64,000 bases of DNA from positions 744,001 to 808,000 of the forward strand of contig JAWKTN010000003.1 of assembly GCA_041399065.1 (NCBI GenBank). Direction: 5' to 3'. The notes below the pieces were generated by a model, which did not search any database, was not told where the DNA came from, and saw nothing but the letters and a program-made list of their open reading frames with translations. The position numbers and the translations under genes were made by a program. The DNA comes from JAGQPD01 sp020426865 (GTDB lineage Bacteria > Planctomycetota > Planctomycetia > Pirellulales > Pirellulaceae). Shown here piece by piece: positions 45,075-54,231 of the stretch (positions are counted from its first letter, which is position 1; each line of letters opens with the position of its first letter).

Positions 45075-45482
45075 ATGAATACGACCAAGACAAAGACAAT
45101 CGTCGGATGGATTCTTACTTCGCTCGTCGGGCTCTTCCTGCTCGGCGGAAGTGGGATCCCCAAGTTTTTTGACTTCCCAGGCAAGGGCGAGATGATGGAG
45201 CACTTGGGGATTCCACTCTCCCTGCTTCCGGCAATCGCCATCGTGGAAATCGTGGTCACGGTGATTTACTTGATTCCGCGTACCTCTTTTCTGGGAGCGA
45301 TCCTGACGACCGGGTACCTGGGTGGTGCGGTCTTTACCCACCTGCGAGTCGGCGATGCGTGGTTTTTCCCGATGATTATTGGCGTCGTCATGTGGGTGGG
45401 GCTGGCGCTGCGACGACCAATCCTATTTTCGCTGGTACTGGGAAACGTGACAGAAAAGAGCACTCAAGGATCGACACCATGA
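45075..45482 (+). CDS. DoxX-family membrane protein
   Basis: A 135-residue protein from ATG 45075. Four hydrophobic segments are visible (TIVGWILTSLVGLFLLGGSG; LLPAIAIVEIVVTVIYLIP; FLGAILTTGYLGGAVFTHLR; FFPMIIGVVMWVGLALRRP), with the DoxX-like loop SGIPKFFDFPGKGEMMEHLG. DoxX-like proteins are poorly characterised, some being linked to redox stress. The TGA stop overlaps the next ATG as ATGA, indicating translational coupling within the ECF42 operon. Confidence 0.85.
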   Translation: MNTTKTKTIVGWILTSLVGLFLLGGSGIPKFFDFPGKGEMMEHLGIPLSLLPAIAIVEIVVTVIYLIPRTSFLGAILTTGYLGGAVFTHLRVGDAWFFPMIIGVVMWVGLALRRPILFSLVLGNVTEKSTQGSTP

Positions 45483-46288
45483 AGTATATGCTACTGATCT
45501 ATGGAGCAGAAGATGCTTGGACCGAATGTGAACGCACTGCGTGCATGCTCGACTCCATGAAGATTTGCGATGAATTGGCTGAACACGGAAAGTGGATTGC
45601 CTCTTCTCCGTTACATTCGGTCATGACAGCGACCTGCGTGCGTGTTCGCAATGGCCAACGTCAGGTCACGGATGGTCCGTACGCGGAGACCACGGAACAG
45701 CTCGGTGGCTATTACATTGTAGACGTTGCCGATCGGGACGAAGCGGTCACGATAGCTAGCCGACTCCCGCCAGCAGCGAAGGGTACGGTCGAAATTCGGC
45801 CGCTGCTGCCGCTGCCCGATTCGGTGTCACTGCCCAAGTATGAATCTGGTCAGCAAGTCGCCGCCGATGCAGGACAAACCAGAGACTACCTGCTGCTGAT
45901 GTATGCCGAGGAAGGAGCCTGGCCCCCCGAAGACCACGCGCCCGCGCTGGCGGAGTCGGTCGACATTTGTCATCAACTGCACGCACATGGTCAGTTCGTC
46001 GCGGCCGCTCCCTTGCAGCCACCTGGCACTGCGACATGCGTGCGGATTCGAAATGGAATTCGTGACGTGGTCGACGGTCCGTTCCCCGAAACGAAGGAAC
46101 AGTTGGGAGGATACTTCCTTATCCGTGTCGCGAACCTGGACGATGCCATCGCTATCGCCGCCCGAATTCCCGGAACACGGCGCGGCACGGCGGAAATTCG
46201 ACCGCTGTTCCCGCTGCCGGAGCGACCACATAATGAGAGCTATCCCATAGTCGCAGTCGACTCGAAATCCGGTGTGAACGACAAATAG
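45479..46288 (+). CDS. Tandem YCII/DGPF-domain protein
   Basis: A 269-residue protein from ATG 45479, in a 4-bp overlap with doxX and with AAGGA upstream; the frame could be longer (to 45359) but overlaps the previous gene. It consists of two similar YCII-related halves: MKYMLLIYGAEDAWTECERT with VTDGPYAETTEQLGGYYIVD, and DYLLLMYAEEGAWPPEDHAP with VVDGPFPETKEQLGGYFLIR. Both carry the DGP[YF] motif. A tandem duplication of a usually single domain; YCII proteins are ECF42 partners. Confidence 0.9.
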   Translation: MKYMLLIYGAEDAWTECERTACMLDSMKICDELAEHGKWIASSPLHSVMTATCVRVRNGQRQVTDGPYAETTEQLGGYYIVDVADRDEAVTIASRLPPAAKGTVEIRPLLPLPDSVSLPKYESGQQVAADAGQTRDYLLLMYAEEGAWPPEDHAPALAESVDICHQLHAHGQFVAAAPLQPPGTATCVRIRNGIRDVVDGPFPETKEQLGGYFLIRVANLDDAIAIAARIPGTRRGTAEIRPLFPLPERPHNESYPIVAVDSKSGVNDK

Positions 46289-46332
46289 AAGTATACTGCA
46301 ACATCTCTGATCAAAAAAATAGGAGGATTGCC

Positions 46333-46908
46333 ATGAAGACTCAAACGAGCCGCCTGTTGATGACCGTTACGATACTGGCCGTACTCAGCGGAGTAGCGGC
46401 TGCTCAAGAGCAACCAGATTTCCCGGGGCCGGAAAAAGAACACCAATGGCTCAAAAAGTTTGTCGGCCAATGGACAACGACGTCCAAGGGATCGATGGGA
46501 CCGGACCAGCCGCCGATGGAGTGTAGTGGTACCGTTGAGGGCCGTATGATTGGCGAATTGTGGATAGTCAACGAAATGCAGAGTACACCGCAGGGCATTC
46601 CGATGCAGGGATTGCAGACGATTGGTTACGACCCGGCGAAAAAGAAGTACGTTGGCACCTGGATCGATTCGATGCTGCACCACATGTGGCAGTACGAAGG
46701 AACTGTCGACAAGTCCGGAACCAAACTCACGCTGGAAGCGGAAGGTCCGAATTTCATGAGCGAAGGGAAGCTTACGAAGTTTCGGGACGCTTACGAGTTT
46801 AAAACGCCGAACCTCATCATTGTCACGTCCTCCATGCTGGGCGACGACGGCCAATGGGTTACGTTCATGACCGGGGAGTGCCAAAGAAAGACCACTGCGG
46901 CGGAATAG
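46333..46908 (+). CDS. Secreted DUF1579-family protein
   Basis: A 191-residue protein with an AGGAGG ribosome-binding site and a signal peptide (LLMTVTILAVLSGVAAA). The body matches DUF1579 (EKEHQWLKKFVGQWTTTSKG; VEGRMIGELWIVNEMQSTPQ; GLQTIGYDPAKKKYVGTWID), a lipocalin-like beta-barrel fold. It closes the ECF42-linked cluster. Its 3' end directly abuts the IS630 relic, whose sequence begins within a few bases of the stop. Confidence 0.85.
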   Translation: MKTQTSRLLMTVTILAVLSGVAAAQEQPDFPGPEKEHQWLKKFVGQWTTTSKGSMGPDQPPMECSGTVEGRMIGELWIVNEMQSTPQGIPMQGLQTIGYDPAKKKYVGTWIDSMLHHMWQYEGTVDKSGTKLTLEAEGPNFMSEGKLTKFRDAYEFKTPNLIIVTSSMLGDDGQWVTFMTGECQRKTTAAE

Positions 46909-46916
46909 GCGACAGC

Positions 46917-47552
46917 AGCACTACATATCGAGTGGCAGCCAGGTTTTGCGAGGAAGACGCTGATGGGTTGGTCGACCATCGTGACGAGAACGGGGAGACC
47001 AAGCTGTGTGATGAATCCCTTTCCACACTTTGGGATGTGGTTGAGTCTTGCCGACTGGACCATGGATGGAAGCGTCCCACATGGACACGAGAGATGTTGG
47101 TAAAAACCATGGAGCGGAAGACAGGTATCAGAATACATGTCTCAACCATGAGTGTTGCTCTATCGAGAATCGGCGCGCGGCGAGGGCGTCCGAAGCCGAT
47201 TGTGGAATCCACGTGGTCGAAACAGGCAAAAAACAAGCGATTGAGGGAACTCCGGGAATTGGTGGAGGACCTTCCCGATGACGAAGTGGTTGTCTACGAC
47301 GATGAAGTCGACGTCCATTTGAATCCCAAGATTGGTTTGGACTGGATGGTCAAAGGACAGCAAAAGGAAGTGCTACACTTCCTACCACCATATTGCCCCG
47401 ACCACAATAAAATCGAGCGTGCCTGGCAGGATCTTCACGCCAACGTGACTTGCAACCACAAATGCTCCGATATGTCCGAACTCATGAAAAATGTTCGATA
47501 CTACCTACGACAACGAAACAAACACAAGACGCAGCACGCAACAGCGGCATAG
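46917..47552 (+). pseudogene. IS630-family transposase relic with internal deletion
   Basis: The reading frame (open from 46854) shows the end of the N-terminal winged-helix part (YRVAARFCEEDADGLVDHRD, ENGETKL), then TWTREMLVKTMERKTGIRIH and the first catalytic aspartate in DDEVVVYDDEVDVHLNPKIG. It jumps from LDWMVKGQQKEV directly to LHFLPPYCPDHNKIERAWQD, which holds the final catalytic acidic residue. The roughly 100 residues normally between these, including the second aspartate, are missing, and the N-terminus is absent. A non-functional IS630 remnant whose 3' end lies about 80 bp before the decayed defence copy. Confidence 0.8.
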
Positions 47553-47633
47553 TCCCGCTGTCGCAGAATCACGCTCGGTCATTTAGGGCCACGTCGTAAT
47601 TGAAACTGCCGACCATATTCGAAACGACACTAT

Positions 47634-49417
47634 CTGCCGATTTGCTTCGTTCGCTTCTCTGAACGCATGCTTCAATTTGGAGTCCTCAAATCGACAACAA
47701 GCAACGCAGCAATACGAGTCTATTCGCCTGCCAAGACCATTGCCGACTGTTTCCGATTTCGCAACAATATTGGCCTCGACATTGCAATCGAAGCACTGCG
47801 CGACTGCCGACGCCAAACGGCTGCGTCGGTGGATGAGATCTGGGAAGCAGCGAAAGTTTGCCGAATGACGACCGCATTTGGAAAAACCGTAGTGGCGACG
47901 TGGATGATCGCGGAGCGAGGTGTTAACACCCTCATCCTTGTGCACCGCCGTCAGTTACTCGACCAGTGGGTGGAGAGGCTTTCGGAGTTCCTCGGGATTC
48001 CGCAAAAGTCAATTGGACGCGTCGGCGGTGGACCCAAAAAACTAACGGGACAAATTGATGTTGCGATCATTCAGAGCCTTGTGCATAAAGGCATCGTGAA
48101 AGACTGCGTTGCCGACTATGGGCATGTGATTGTCGACGAATGTCATCACTTGTCGGCCCAGAGCTTTGAACTCGTCGCGCGAAGAACAAAGGCCCGTTAC
48201 GTTTTGGGGTTGTCCGCGACCGTGAATCGAAAGGACGGCCACCACCCCATCATTTTCATGCAGTGCGGCCCAGTGCGGCACCGCGTCGATGCCAAATCGG
48301 AAGCCATCGCTCGACCTTTTTCGCATTCGGTGCTCGTCGCCCAACGGCATTTCGACCGATTTCCGCAGCCGATGACGACAAGCGTATTCAATTCCAAGAT
48401 CTTTACCGCGAGTTGATTCATGATCACGATCGAAATCGCGTGATTTGCGAAGACGTTGTTCAATCGGTTCGTGAGGGCCGGTCGCCGCTTGTGCTGACGG
48501 AGCGCAAAGATCACCTTGACGAACTTGCCACAGAGCTAGCGAAACGAATCCAACATGTTGTTATTCTACAGGGAGGCGCCAGCGTCAAGGAGTCTCGCGT
48601 GATCGCAGAGCGCCTAGCGGGCATCAAGGCCGACGACGATCGAGTGGTGCTGGCGACTGGCCGCTACATCGGCGAGGGGTTCGACGACGCGCGCCTCGAC
48701 ACCTTGTTCTTGACACTTCCAGTTTCCTGGCGTGGCACGATCGCTCAGTATGTCGGCAGACAGCACCGATTGCACGAAGGAAAGACCGAGGTTCGCGTCT
48801 ATGATTATGCCGACCTCAACGTCCCAATGCTCTCGCGAATGTTCGATCGTCGCTGCGCAGGATATGAATCGGTCGGCTACACGGTTCTGCTTCCTGGCAG
48901 CGCCGTTCCCGGATGGCCGACGGAGATATCTCTACCGGTCGATCCTCAATGGAAACGCGACTACGCGGCCACTGTGAGGCGGCTTGTTCGTGATGGAGTC
49001 GACGCGCCGCTGGCGAAGCTGTTTGTACATGTCGCTCGAGAGTTTGACTCGGACGCGCAGGGGCTCAACCGAGCCCGCAGTGCGAGCGAAGCGTTTCTCT
49101 TTCACCGCCTCGAATCGCTTCCCGAAACAGAGGGCCGATTCGTGTTGAACTAGGACTTGCCAATCCCGTTCGATGGCTGGGATGACATGGAAGTGGATCT
49201 ACTTGATGCGGATGCTCGGTTGGTGGTCGAGTTGGACGGGGGCCAGCACTTTTCCGACCGAGATGCCTATCGCCGTGATCGTCGCAAGGACGCCTTGCTT
49301 CAGGAGCACGGGTACTTTGTGTTGCGTTTTCTGGTCGAAGACGTCGGCAAACAGCTAAACCAGGTGCTTGACGCGATTCTCAGGGTGATCGACCAACGAT
49401 TGAGGCCGGGCAAGTAA
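47634..49417 (+). pseudogene. Decayed copy of the AbiEi / helicase-nuclease module
   Basis: Homologous to the intact genes at 49852-54231. From 47634 it matches the C-terminal third of the AbiEi protein (RVYSPAKTIADCFRFRNNIG, EIWEAAKVCRMTT). At about 47870 it switches in frame to the helicase Walker A (AFGKTVVATWMIAERGVNT), deleting what would be the toxin gene and the primase domain. The helicase continues (VIVDECHHL, GLSATVNRKDGHH) until a one-base deletion near 48337 shifts the frame; the rest, with the XPB-like motif QYVGRQHRLHEGKT, continues in the new frame. A TAG at 49151-49153 then interrupts the junction to the DUF559 nuclease, which is otherwise intact (VVELDGGQHFSDRDAYRRD). Transcription is possible but no full product can be made. 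Confidence 0.85.
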
Positions 49418-49851
49418 GCCGCCCTTAAGGAGTCGTGCCGCATTGTTGTGACGTCACCCGCGCCGCATGAGTTTTCACAACTCGTTCCAGATCAACAGCT
49501 TAGGGGATTTGCATCAGCATGTGCATCTACCCCCACCAGTCGGGGTGACAAGACGGCTATTGAACTTTTTCGACATGGCGTTCGCGGCAGTGCTGGCCCG
49601 CTAACCAAGGCTACGTTAGCACTTGCGACGATTTCCGATTGCGTTTTGTCCCGTTCGGGAGCGATTGAAAGTGGGGGTGTGAACAAGTGCCTGATGTGAC
49701 AGCTTGCCCGCTAGATTCTCTCGCGTCGCTGTTCGCTCAGCGCCACGACATGGCAACGTTTACGTTAGGCGCGCCGTCAAATGGCCGGCGACAAAAACAG
49801 CTGTTGACCGGGAATTGTCGATTGTTCCGAAATGCAGTAGACTACTGACAT
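49418..49851. other. Spacer between the two copies of the module
   Basis: No gene. Contains the first copy of the shared 48-nt block (49523-49570). The last 150 bp before the AbiEi start should contain its promoter, but no elements were recognised. Confidence 0.55.
49523..49570. repeat. Downstream block shared by both module copies, copy 1
   Basis: 48 nt beginning gcatctacccccaccagt match 54336-54383 with a single T/C difference, while the surrounding spacer has diverged. Contains a small C-rich/G-rich pairing (cccc...gggg) and ends in a T-run. Confidence 0.85.
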
Positions 49852-50502
49852 ATGCCGACATTTCGTAACATTCTGAAATCCAGCATCATGAGCCTCAAAA
49901 CACGAAAAGACTACGACCAAGTCCTGCTAAGCCTCGTCCGCAAAAAGGGAATTGTGCGTTCGAGGGACCTGACCGAGCATCAAATTCCCCGGGTCTATCT
50001 GAGCCGGCTCTGCGACAAAGGTCTACTCACGAGAATGTCCCGCGGCCTCTACGCACTCCCGGATCAAGATTTCGGATCGCACGAACAGCTCGCAGAAATC
50101 TGCCATCGTGTGCCTCACGGCGTAGTTGCACTTCTTTCGGCACTTGAGTTTCACGAACTGACAACTCAAACGCCAAACTTCATCTGGGTGGCAATCGACC
50201 ACAAGGCGCGACTACCAAAGATTGATTATCCGCCGATTCGTTTCGTTCGATTCTCCGACCGCATGCTTGACTTCGGGGTCGAAAAGTCAAAAACAAACAA
50301 TGCGACGATCCGAGTCTATTCGCCTGCCAAGACCGTTGCCGACTGTTTCCGATTTCGCAACAAAATTGGCCTGGACATAGCAATCGAAGCACTGCGCGAC
50401 TGCCGACGTCAAAGAGCCGCGTCCGTGGATGAGATCTGGGAAGCGGCGAAAGTCTGCCGAATGACAACCGTCATGAAACCCTACATGGAAGCCATTTCAT
50501 GA
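49852..50502 (+). CDS. AbiEi-family antitoxin (type IV TA)
   Basis: A 216-residue protein (204 if the in-frame ATG at 49888, nearer the usual family start, is used). The N-terminal winged-helix domain reads DYDQVLLSLVRKKGIVRSRD, then LTEHQIPRVYLSRLCDKGLL and TRMSRGLYALP; the C-terminal domain has VPHGVVALLSALEFHELTTQ, IRVYSPAKTVADCFRFRNKI and IAIEALRDC, all typical of AbiEi. AbiEi represses the operon and counteracts the AbiEii nucleotidyltransferase without direct binding. Its TGA overlaps the toxin ATG (ATGA at 50499-50502). Confidence 0.9.
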   Translation: MPTFRNILKSSIMSLKTRKDYDQVLLSLVRKKGIVRSRDLTEHQIPRVYLSRLCDKGLLTRMSRGLYALPDQDFGSHEQLAEICHRVPHGVVALLSALEFHELTTQTPNFIWVAIDHKARLPKIDYPPIRFVRFSDRMLDFGVEKSKTNNATIRVYSPAKTVADCFRFRNKIGLDIAIEALRDCRRQRAASVDEIWEAAKVCRMTTVMKPYMEAIS

Positions 50503-51413
50503 GCCCCAAGAACATCGTCGCCTCTGTCCGGCAGCGACTGATGAACCACGCCAAATCGACTGGCGAGGCGTTCAATCTCATCCTTGTTCGATACGGGCAC
50601 GAACGCCTGCTCTACCGCCTTTCAGTGTCTCCACACAAGCACGAGCTGATTCTGAAAGGAGGTTCGCTATTCTACGTGTGGACCGACCAGCTCCATCGGC
50701 CAACAAAGGATTTAGACTTCCTCGGTAGCGGTCGCCCGGACGTCCAGCGAATACGCAGTTTGTTCGCAGACATCATATCAATCGAAGCAGTTGATGATGG
50801 GCTAACCTTCGATCACGACAACCTTGTCGCCGATGAAATCAAGGAGGACCAACAATACGAGGGCATTCGCGTCAAACTCACCGCGTCGTTGGGCAATGCT
50901 CGGATTCATCTGCAGGCAGACATCGGATTTGGTGACGCCACGGTCCCTCCGCCCGTTGAGGTGGAATACCCGACGCTTCTCGGTTTTCCTCAGCCAAGAC
51001 TACGAGCGTACGCGAAGGAAACGGTCGTCGCCGAGAAACTTGAAGCCATGGTCGACCTCGGCTTCACGAACAGCCGCATGAAAGACTTTTACGACCTACA
51101 AAGATTCGCCGAGCACTTTGAATTCGACGGACGTTCTCTTGCGAATGCAATCACGAGCACGTTTCAACGTCGCCAAACATCGATTCCAGGTGAGACGCCA
51201 ACTGCGTTTACAAGCGAGTTCTTCCAGAACGACGACAAGAACAGACAATGGACCGCCTTTGCCAGTAAGCTGCAATCGGACCAATCACTGGAGCAAGTCG
51301 TCACGGCGATCGCCGACTTCGTCGTACCATGTCTTTCGGCGATAAGGTCAGGGGTAGAATTCAATGAGATCTGGCGGGGCGAGACCTGGATTCACAAAAC
51401 ACGGGAAACTTGA
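50499..51413 (+). CDS. AbiEii-family nucleotidyltransferase toxin
   Basis: A 304-residue protein of the DUF1814/AbiEii family. Motif I is LILKGGSLFYVW with G55-S56, followed by RPTKDLDFLG with the metal-binding D71 and D73. Later conserved elements are LQADIGFGD (D141), VVAEKLEAMVDLG (K180) and NSRMKDFYDL (R193, D196, D199). AbiEii uses NTPs to modify an RNA target (tRNA acceptor ends in studied homologues) and arrests growth during phage infection. All core residues are present. Coupled to the antitoxin by a 4-bp overlap and followed within 10 bp by the primase-helicase-nuclease gene. Confidence 0.9.
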   Translation: MSPKNIVASVRQRLMNHAKSTGEAFNLILVRYGHERLLYRLSVSPHKHELILKGGSLFYVWTDQLHRPTKDLDFLGSGRPDVQRIRSLFADIISIEAVDDGLTFDHDNLVADEIKEDQQYEGIRVKLTASLGNARIHLQADIGFGDATVPPPVEVEYPTLLGFPQPRLRAYAKETVVAEKLEAMVDLGFTNSRMKDFYDLQRFAEHFEFDGRSLANAITSTFQRRQTSIPGETPTAFTSEFFQNDDKNRQWTAFASKLQSDQSLEQVVTAIADFVVPCLSAIRSGVEFNEIWRGETWIHKTRET

Positions 51414-51423
51414 TGACCCTACC

Positions 51424-54231
51424 ATGCTTCGAGGCAGCGTAAACGATCGATCGCCACCGAACGAGAAGATCACTCTTTTCCGTTCGCTTTTTCGCGGCCG
51501 CGAAGACGTCTATCCTCGCCGTTTTGAGAGCCGTACCACAGGGAAAACCGGTTACTCGCCTGTTTGCAGCAATGAGTGGGTGTCTGGGATCTGCGAAAAA
51601 CCGCGCGTCAAGTGTGCGAATTGCGAACATCGCTCGTTTCTTCCTGTCACGGACGATGTGATCCATAGTCATTTGATCGGGAGAGACGATCGAGGAAACG
51701 ACTTCGTGGCCGGCGTCTACCCAATGCTCTTGGACGAGACGTGTTTCTTCCTGGCCATCGATCTTGACAAAGCCAACTGGCAAGACGATGCAATCGCCGT
51801 ACTTGAAACATGCAGGCGGCTTGTTGTTCCGGCCTCACTTGAACGTTCTCGATCCGGAAATGGAGGACACATCTGGATCTTCTTCGATGTCGCTACACCA
51901 GCTTCTATCGCACGTCGTCTCGGTTCACATTTGCTCACTGAAACGATGGAGCGGCGACCAGAACTCGGACTTGATTCGTATGATCGCTTCTTTCCCAACC
52001 AAGACACATTGCCTCGAGGAGGATTCGGGAATCTGATTGCTCTGCCACTACAGAAACGCCCCCGCGATAGCGGCAACAGCGTATTTGTCGACGAGAATTT
52101 CACGCCCTTTGATGATCAATGGGCGCTGCTGTCGTTCGTCCAGCGCATGTCGCTTGTCGACATTGAAGAGCTGGTCAATCGGGCAAGCAAAAAAGGTCGG
52201 GTGATTGGTGTGCAGGCTCCCGTCATCGACGACGAAAGTCAGCCCTGGTCGATGGCTCCATCACGGAGAACCATCGATTCTATTCCCGCAGGAGAGCTAC
52301 CGACCAACCTGGAACTGGTGCTCAGCGATCAAATCTACATACCGAAAGCGGACCTGCCGCCAGCGCTGCGAAACCGCCTCATTCGACTTGCTGCCTTTCA
52401 AAACCCAGAGTACTACAAAGCTCAGTCGATGCGATTGCCTACCTGGGGAAAGCCTCGAATCATCAGCTGTGCTGAGGATTACGACAATCACCTCGCGCTA
52501 CCGCGAGGATGCCTCGAAGACATTCAAAGTCTACTGGGCGATCTGAAAATCGAGCCCCTTCTCCGTGACGAACGAATTACCGGTACGGCAATCGACGTGG
52601 CATTTCACGGCGAGTTGCGACCTGAACAAAAGGCGGCCACGCGGAAACTACTTTGCCACGACATTGGCGTCTTATCTGCGACTACAGCATTTGGCAAAAC
52701 GGTAGTGGCTACATGGATGCTCGCGGATCGCGGTGTAAACACGCTCGTGCTTGTCCACCGGAAACAGCTTCTCGATCAATGGGTCGATCGATTGTCCGAG
52801 TTCCTCGGAATTTCTCCAAAGTCCATCGGCCGTGCCGGTGGGGGACGCAAGAAGCTAACAGGACAAATCGACGTAGCCATTATTCAAAGTCTTGTACGCA
52901 AGGGCGTCGTCAAGGACTGCGTTGCCGACTATGGACATGTGATTATCGATGAATGTCATCACTTGTCGGCGCGGAGCTTCGAACTCGTCGCGCGACGGAC
53001 CAAGGCTCGTTACGTTTTGGGGTTGTCCGCGACGGTGAATCGAAAGGACGGCCATCACCCGATCATCTTCATGCAATGTGGCCCAGTTCGTCATCGTGTC
53101 GATGCCAAATCGGAAGCCATTGCTCGACCGTTTGAGCACTCGGCGATCGTGCGCCCTACATCATTTCGCCCGATTTCCGAAGCCAATGACGACCAGCGCA
53201 TTCAGTTCCAGGACCTTTACCGCGAGTTAATCCACGATCAAGACCGAAACCGCATGATCTGCGAAGACGTCGTTCGATCGATTCGTGACGGTCGATCACC
53301 ACTTGTGCTGACAGAACGTAGGAATCATCTCGACGAACTTGCAACGAAACTCGAGAAACATATTCGTCATGTTGTCGTGTTGAAAGGAGGTGCTGGCATC
53401 AGGGAGTCACGCGCGATCATGGAACGCTTGACCGCCATCAAGCCAGAGGAAGACCGAGTGCTATTAGCTACTGGCCGTTACATTGGCGAGGGATTCGACA
53501 ATCCGCGCCTCGACACGTTATTCCTAACGTTACCAGTTTCCTGGCGTGGCACCATCGCGCAATATGTCGGCAGGCTGCACCGGTTGCACGAAGGAAAGAC
53601 CGAAGTTCGCGTCTATGATTATGCCGACCTCAATGTCCCGATGCTCTCGCGTATGTTCGATCGCCGTTGCGCGGGCTACGAATCGGTCGGCTACACGGTA
53701 CTTCTTCCTGGAAGCGCCGTGCCCGGATGGCCGACGGAGATACCTCTGCCGGTCGATCCTCAATGGAAACGCGACTACGCTGCCACTGTGCGGCGGCTTG
53801 TTCGTGACGGAGTGGACGCGCCGCTGGCGAAATTGTTCGTGCATGTCGCCCGAGAGTTTGACTCGGACGCACAGGGGCTCTACCGAGCCCGCAGTGCGAG
53901 CGAAGCGTTTCTCTTTCGCCGCCTCGAATCTCTTGCCAAAACAGCGGGCCGATTCGCGTTGAACCGGGAGTTGCCAATTCCGTTTGATGGCTGGGGCAAC
54001 ATGGAAGTCGATCTATTAGATGCAGATGCTCGATTGGTGATCGAGCTAGATGGTGGCCAACACTTCTCGGACCGAGATGCGTATCGTCGTGACCGCCGCA
54101 AAGATGCCTTGCTCCAGGAGCAAGGCATCTTTGTGTTGCGATTTCTGGTCGAAGACGTCGGCAAACAACTTGACCAAGTTCTTGACGCGATTCTCAGGGC
54201 AATTGAACTGAGGTCGAGAATCGGCAAGTAA
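51424..54231 (+). CDS. TOTE-type primase, XPB-like SF2 helicase and DUF559 nuclease in one protein
   Basis: About 935 residues from ATG 51424 (the family normally starts shortly before EKITLFRSLFRGREDVYPRR); ATG 51364 would overlap the toxin gene by 50 bp. Residues about 14-260 are the TOTE archaeo-eukaryotic primase domain: FLAIDLDK with catalytic D113 and D115, SRSGNGGHIWIFF, and SYDRFFPNQDTLPRGGFGNL. The SF2 helicase core has TTAFGKT (K425), IIDECHHL (D509-E510), LSATVNRKDG and the XPB-like QYVGRLHRLHEGKTEVRVYD. The C-terminus is a DUF559/REase-fold nuclease (MEVDLLDADARLVIELDGGQ, E861/E874/D876, Q879-H880 in the numbering from 51424). Such proteins belong to nucleic-acid-targeting conflict systems; here the activity may be recruited to abortive infection with AbiE. 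Confidence 0.88.
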   Translation: MLRGSVNDRSPPNEKITLFRSLFRGREDVYPRRFESRTTGKTGYSPVCSNEWVSGICEKPRVKCANCEHRSFLPVTDDVIHSHLIGRDDRGNDFVAGVYPMLLDETCFFLAIDLDKANWQDDAIAVLETCRRLVVPASLERSRSGNGGHIWIFFDVATPASIARRLGSHLLTETMERRPELGLDSYDRFFPNQDTLPRGGFGNLIALPLQKRPRDSGNSVFVDENFTPFDDQWALLSFVQRMSLVDIEELVNRASKKGRVIGVQAPVIDDESQPWSMAPSRRTIDSIPAGELPTNLELVLSDQIYIPKADLPPALRNRLIRLAAFQNPEYYKAQSMRLPTWGKPRIISCAEDYDNHLALPRGCLEDIQSLLGDLKIEPLLRDERITGTAIDVAFHGELRPEQKAATRKLLCHDIGVLSATTAFGKTVVATWMLADRGVNTLVLVHRKQLLDQWVDRLSEFLGISPKSIGRAGGGRKKLTGQIDVAIIQSLVRKGVVKDCVADYGHVIIDECHHLSARSFELVARRTKARYVLGLSATVNRKDGHHPIIFMQCGPVRHRVDAKSEAIARPFEHSAIVRPTSFRPISEANDDQRIQFQDLYRELIHDQDRNRMICEDVVRSIRDGRSPLVLTERRNHLDELATKLEKHIRHVVVLKGGAGIRESRAIMERLTAIKPEEDRVLLATGRYIGEGFDNPRLDTLFLTLPVSWRGTIAQYVGRLHRLHEGKTEVRVYDYADLNVPMLSRMFDRRCAGYESVGYTVLLPGSAVPGWPTEIPLPVDPQWKRDYAATVRRLVRDGVDAPLAKLFVHVAREFDSDAQGLYRARSASEAFLFRRLESLAKTAGRFALNRELPIPFDGWGNMEVDLLDADARLVIELDGGQHFSDRDAYRRDRRKDALLQEQGIFVLRFLVEDVGKQLDQVLDAILRAIELRSRIGK

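Noticed and set aside
49448..49699. Possible short gene between the two module copies
   Set aside because: Its reading frame crosses the 48-nt block shared with 54336-54383, where the corresponding frame is not conserved.
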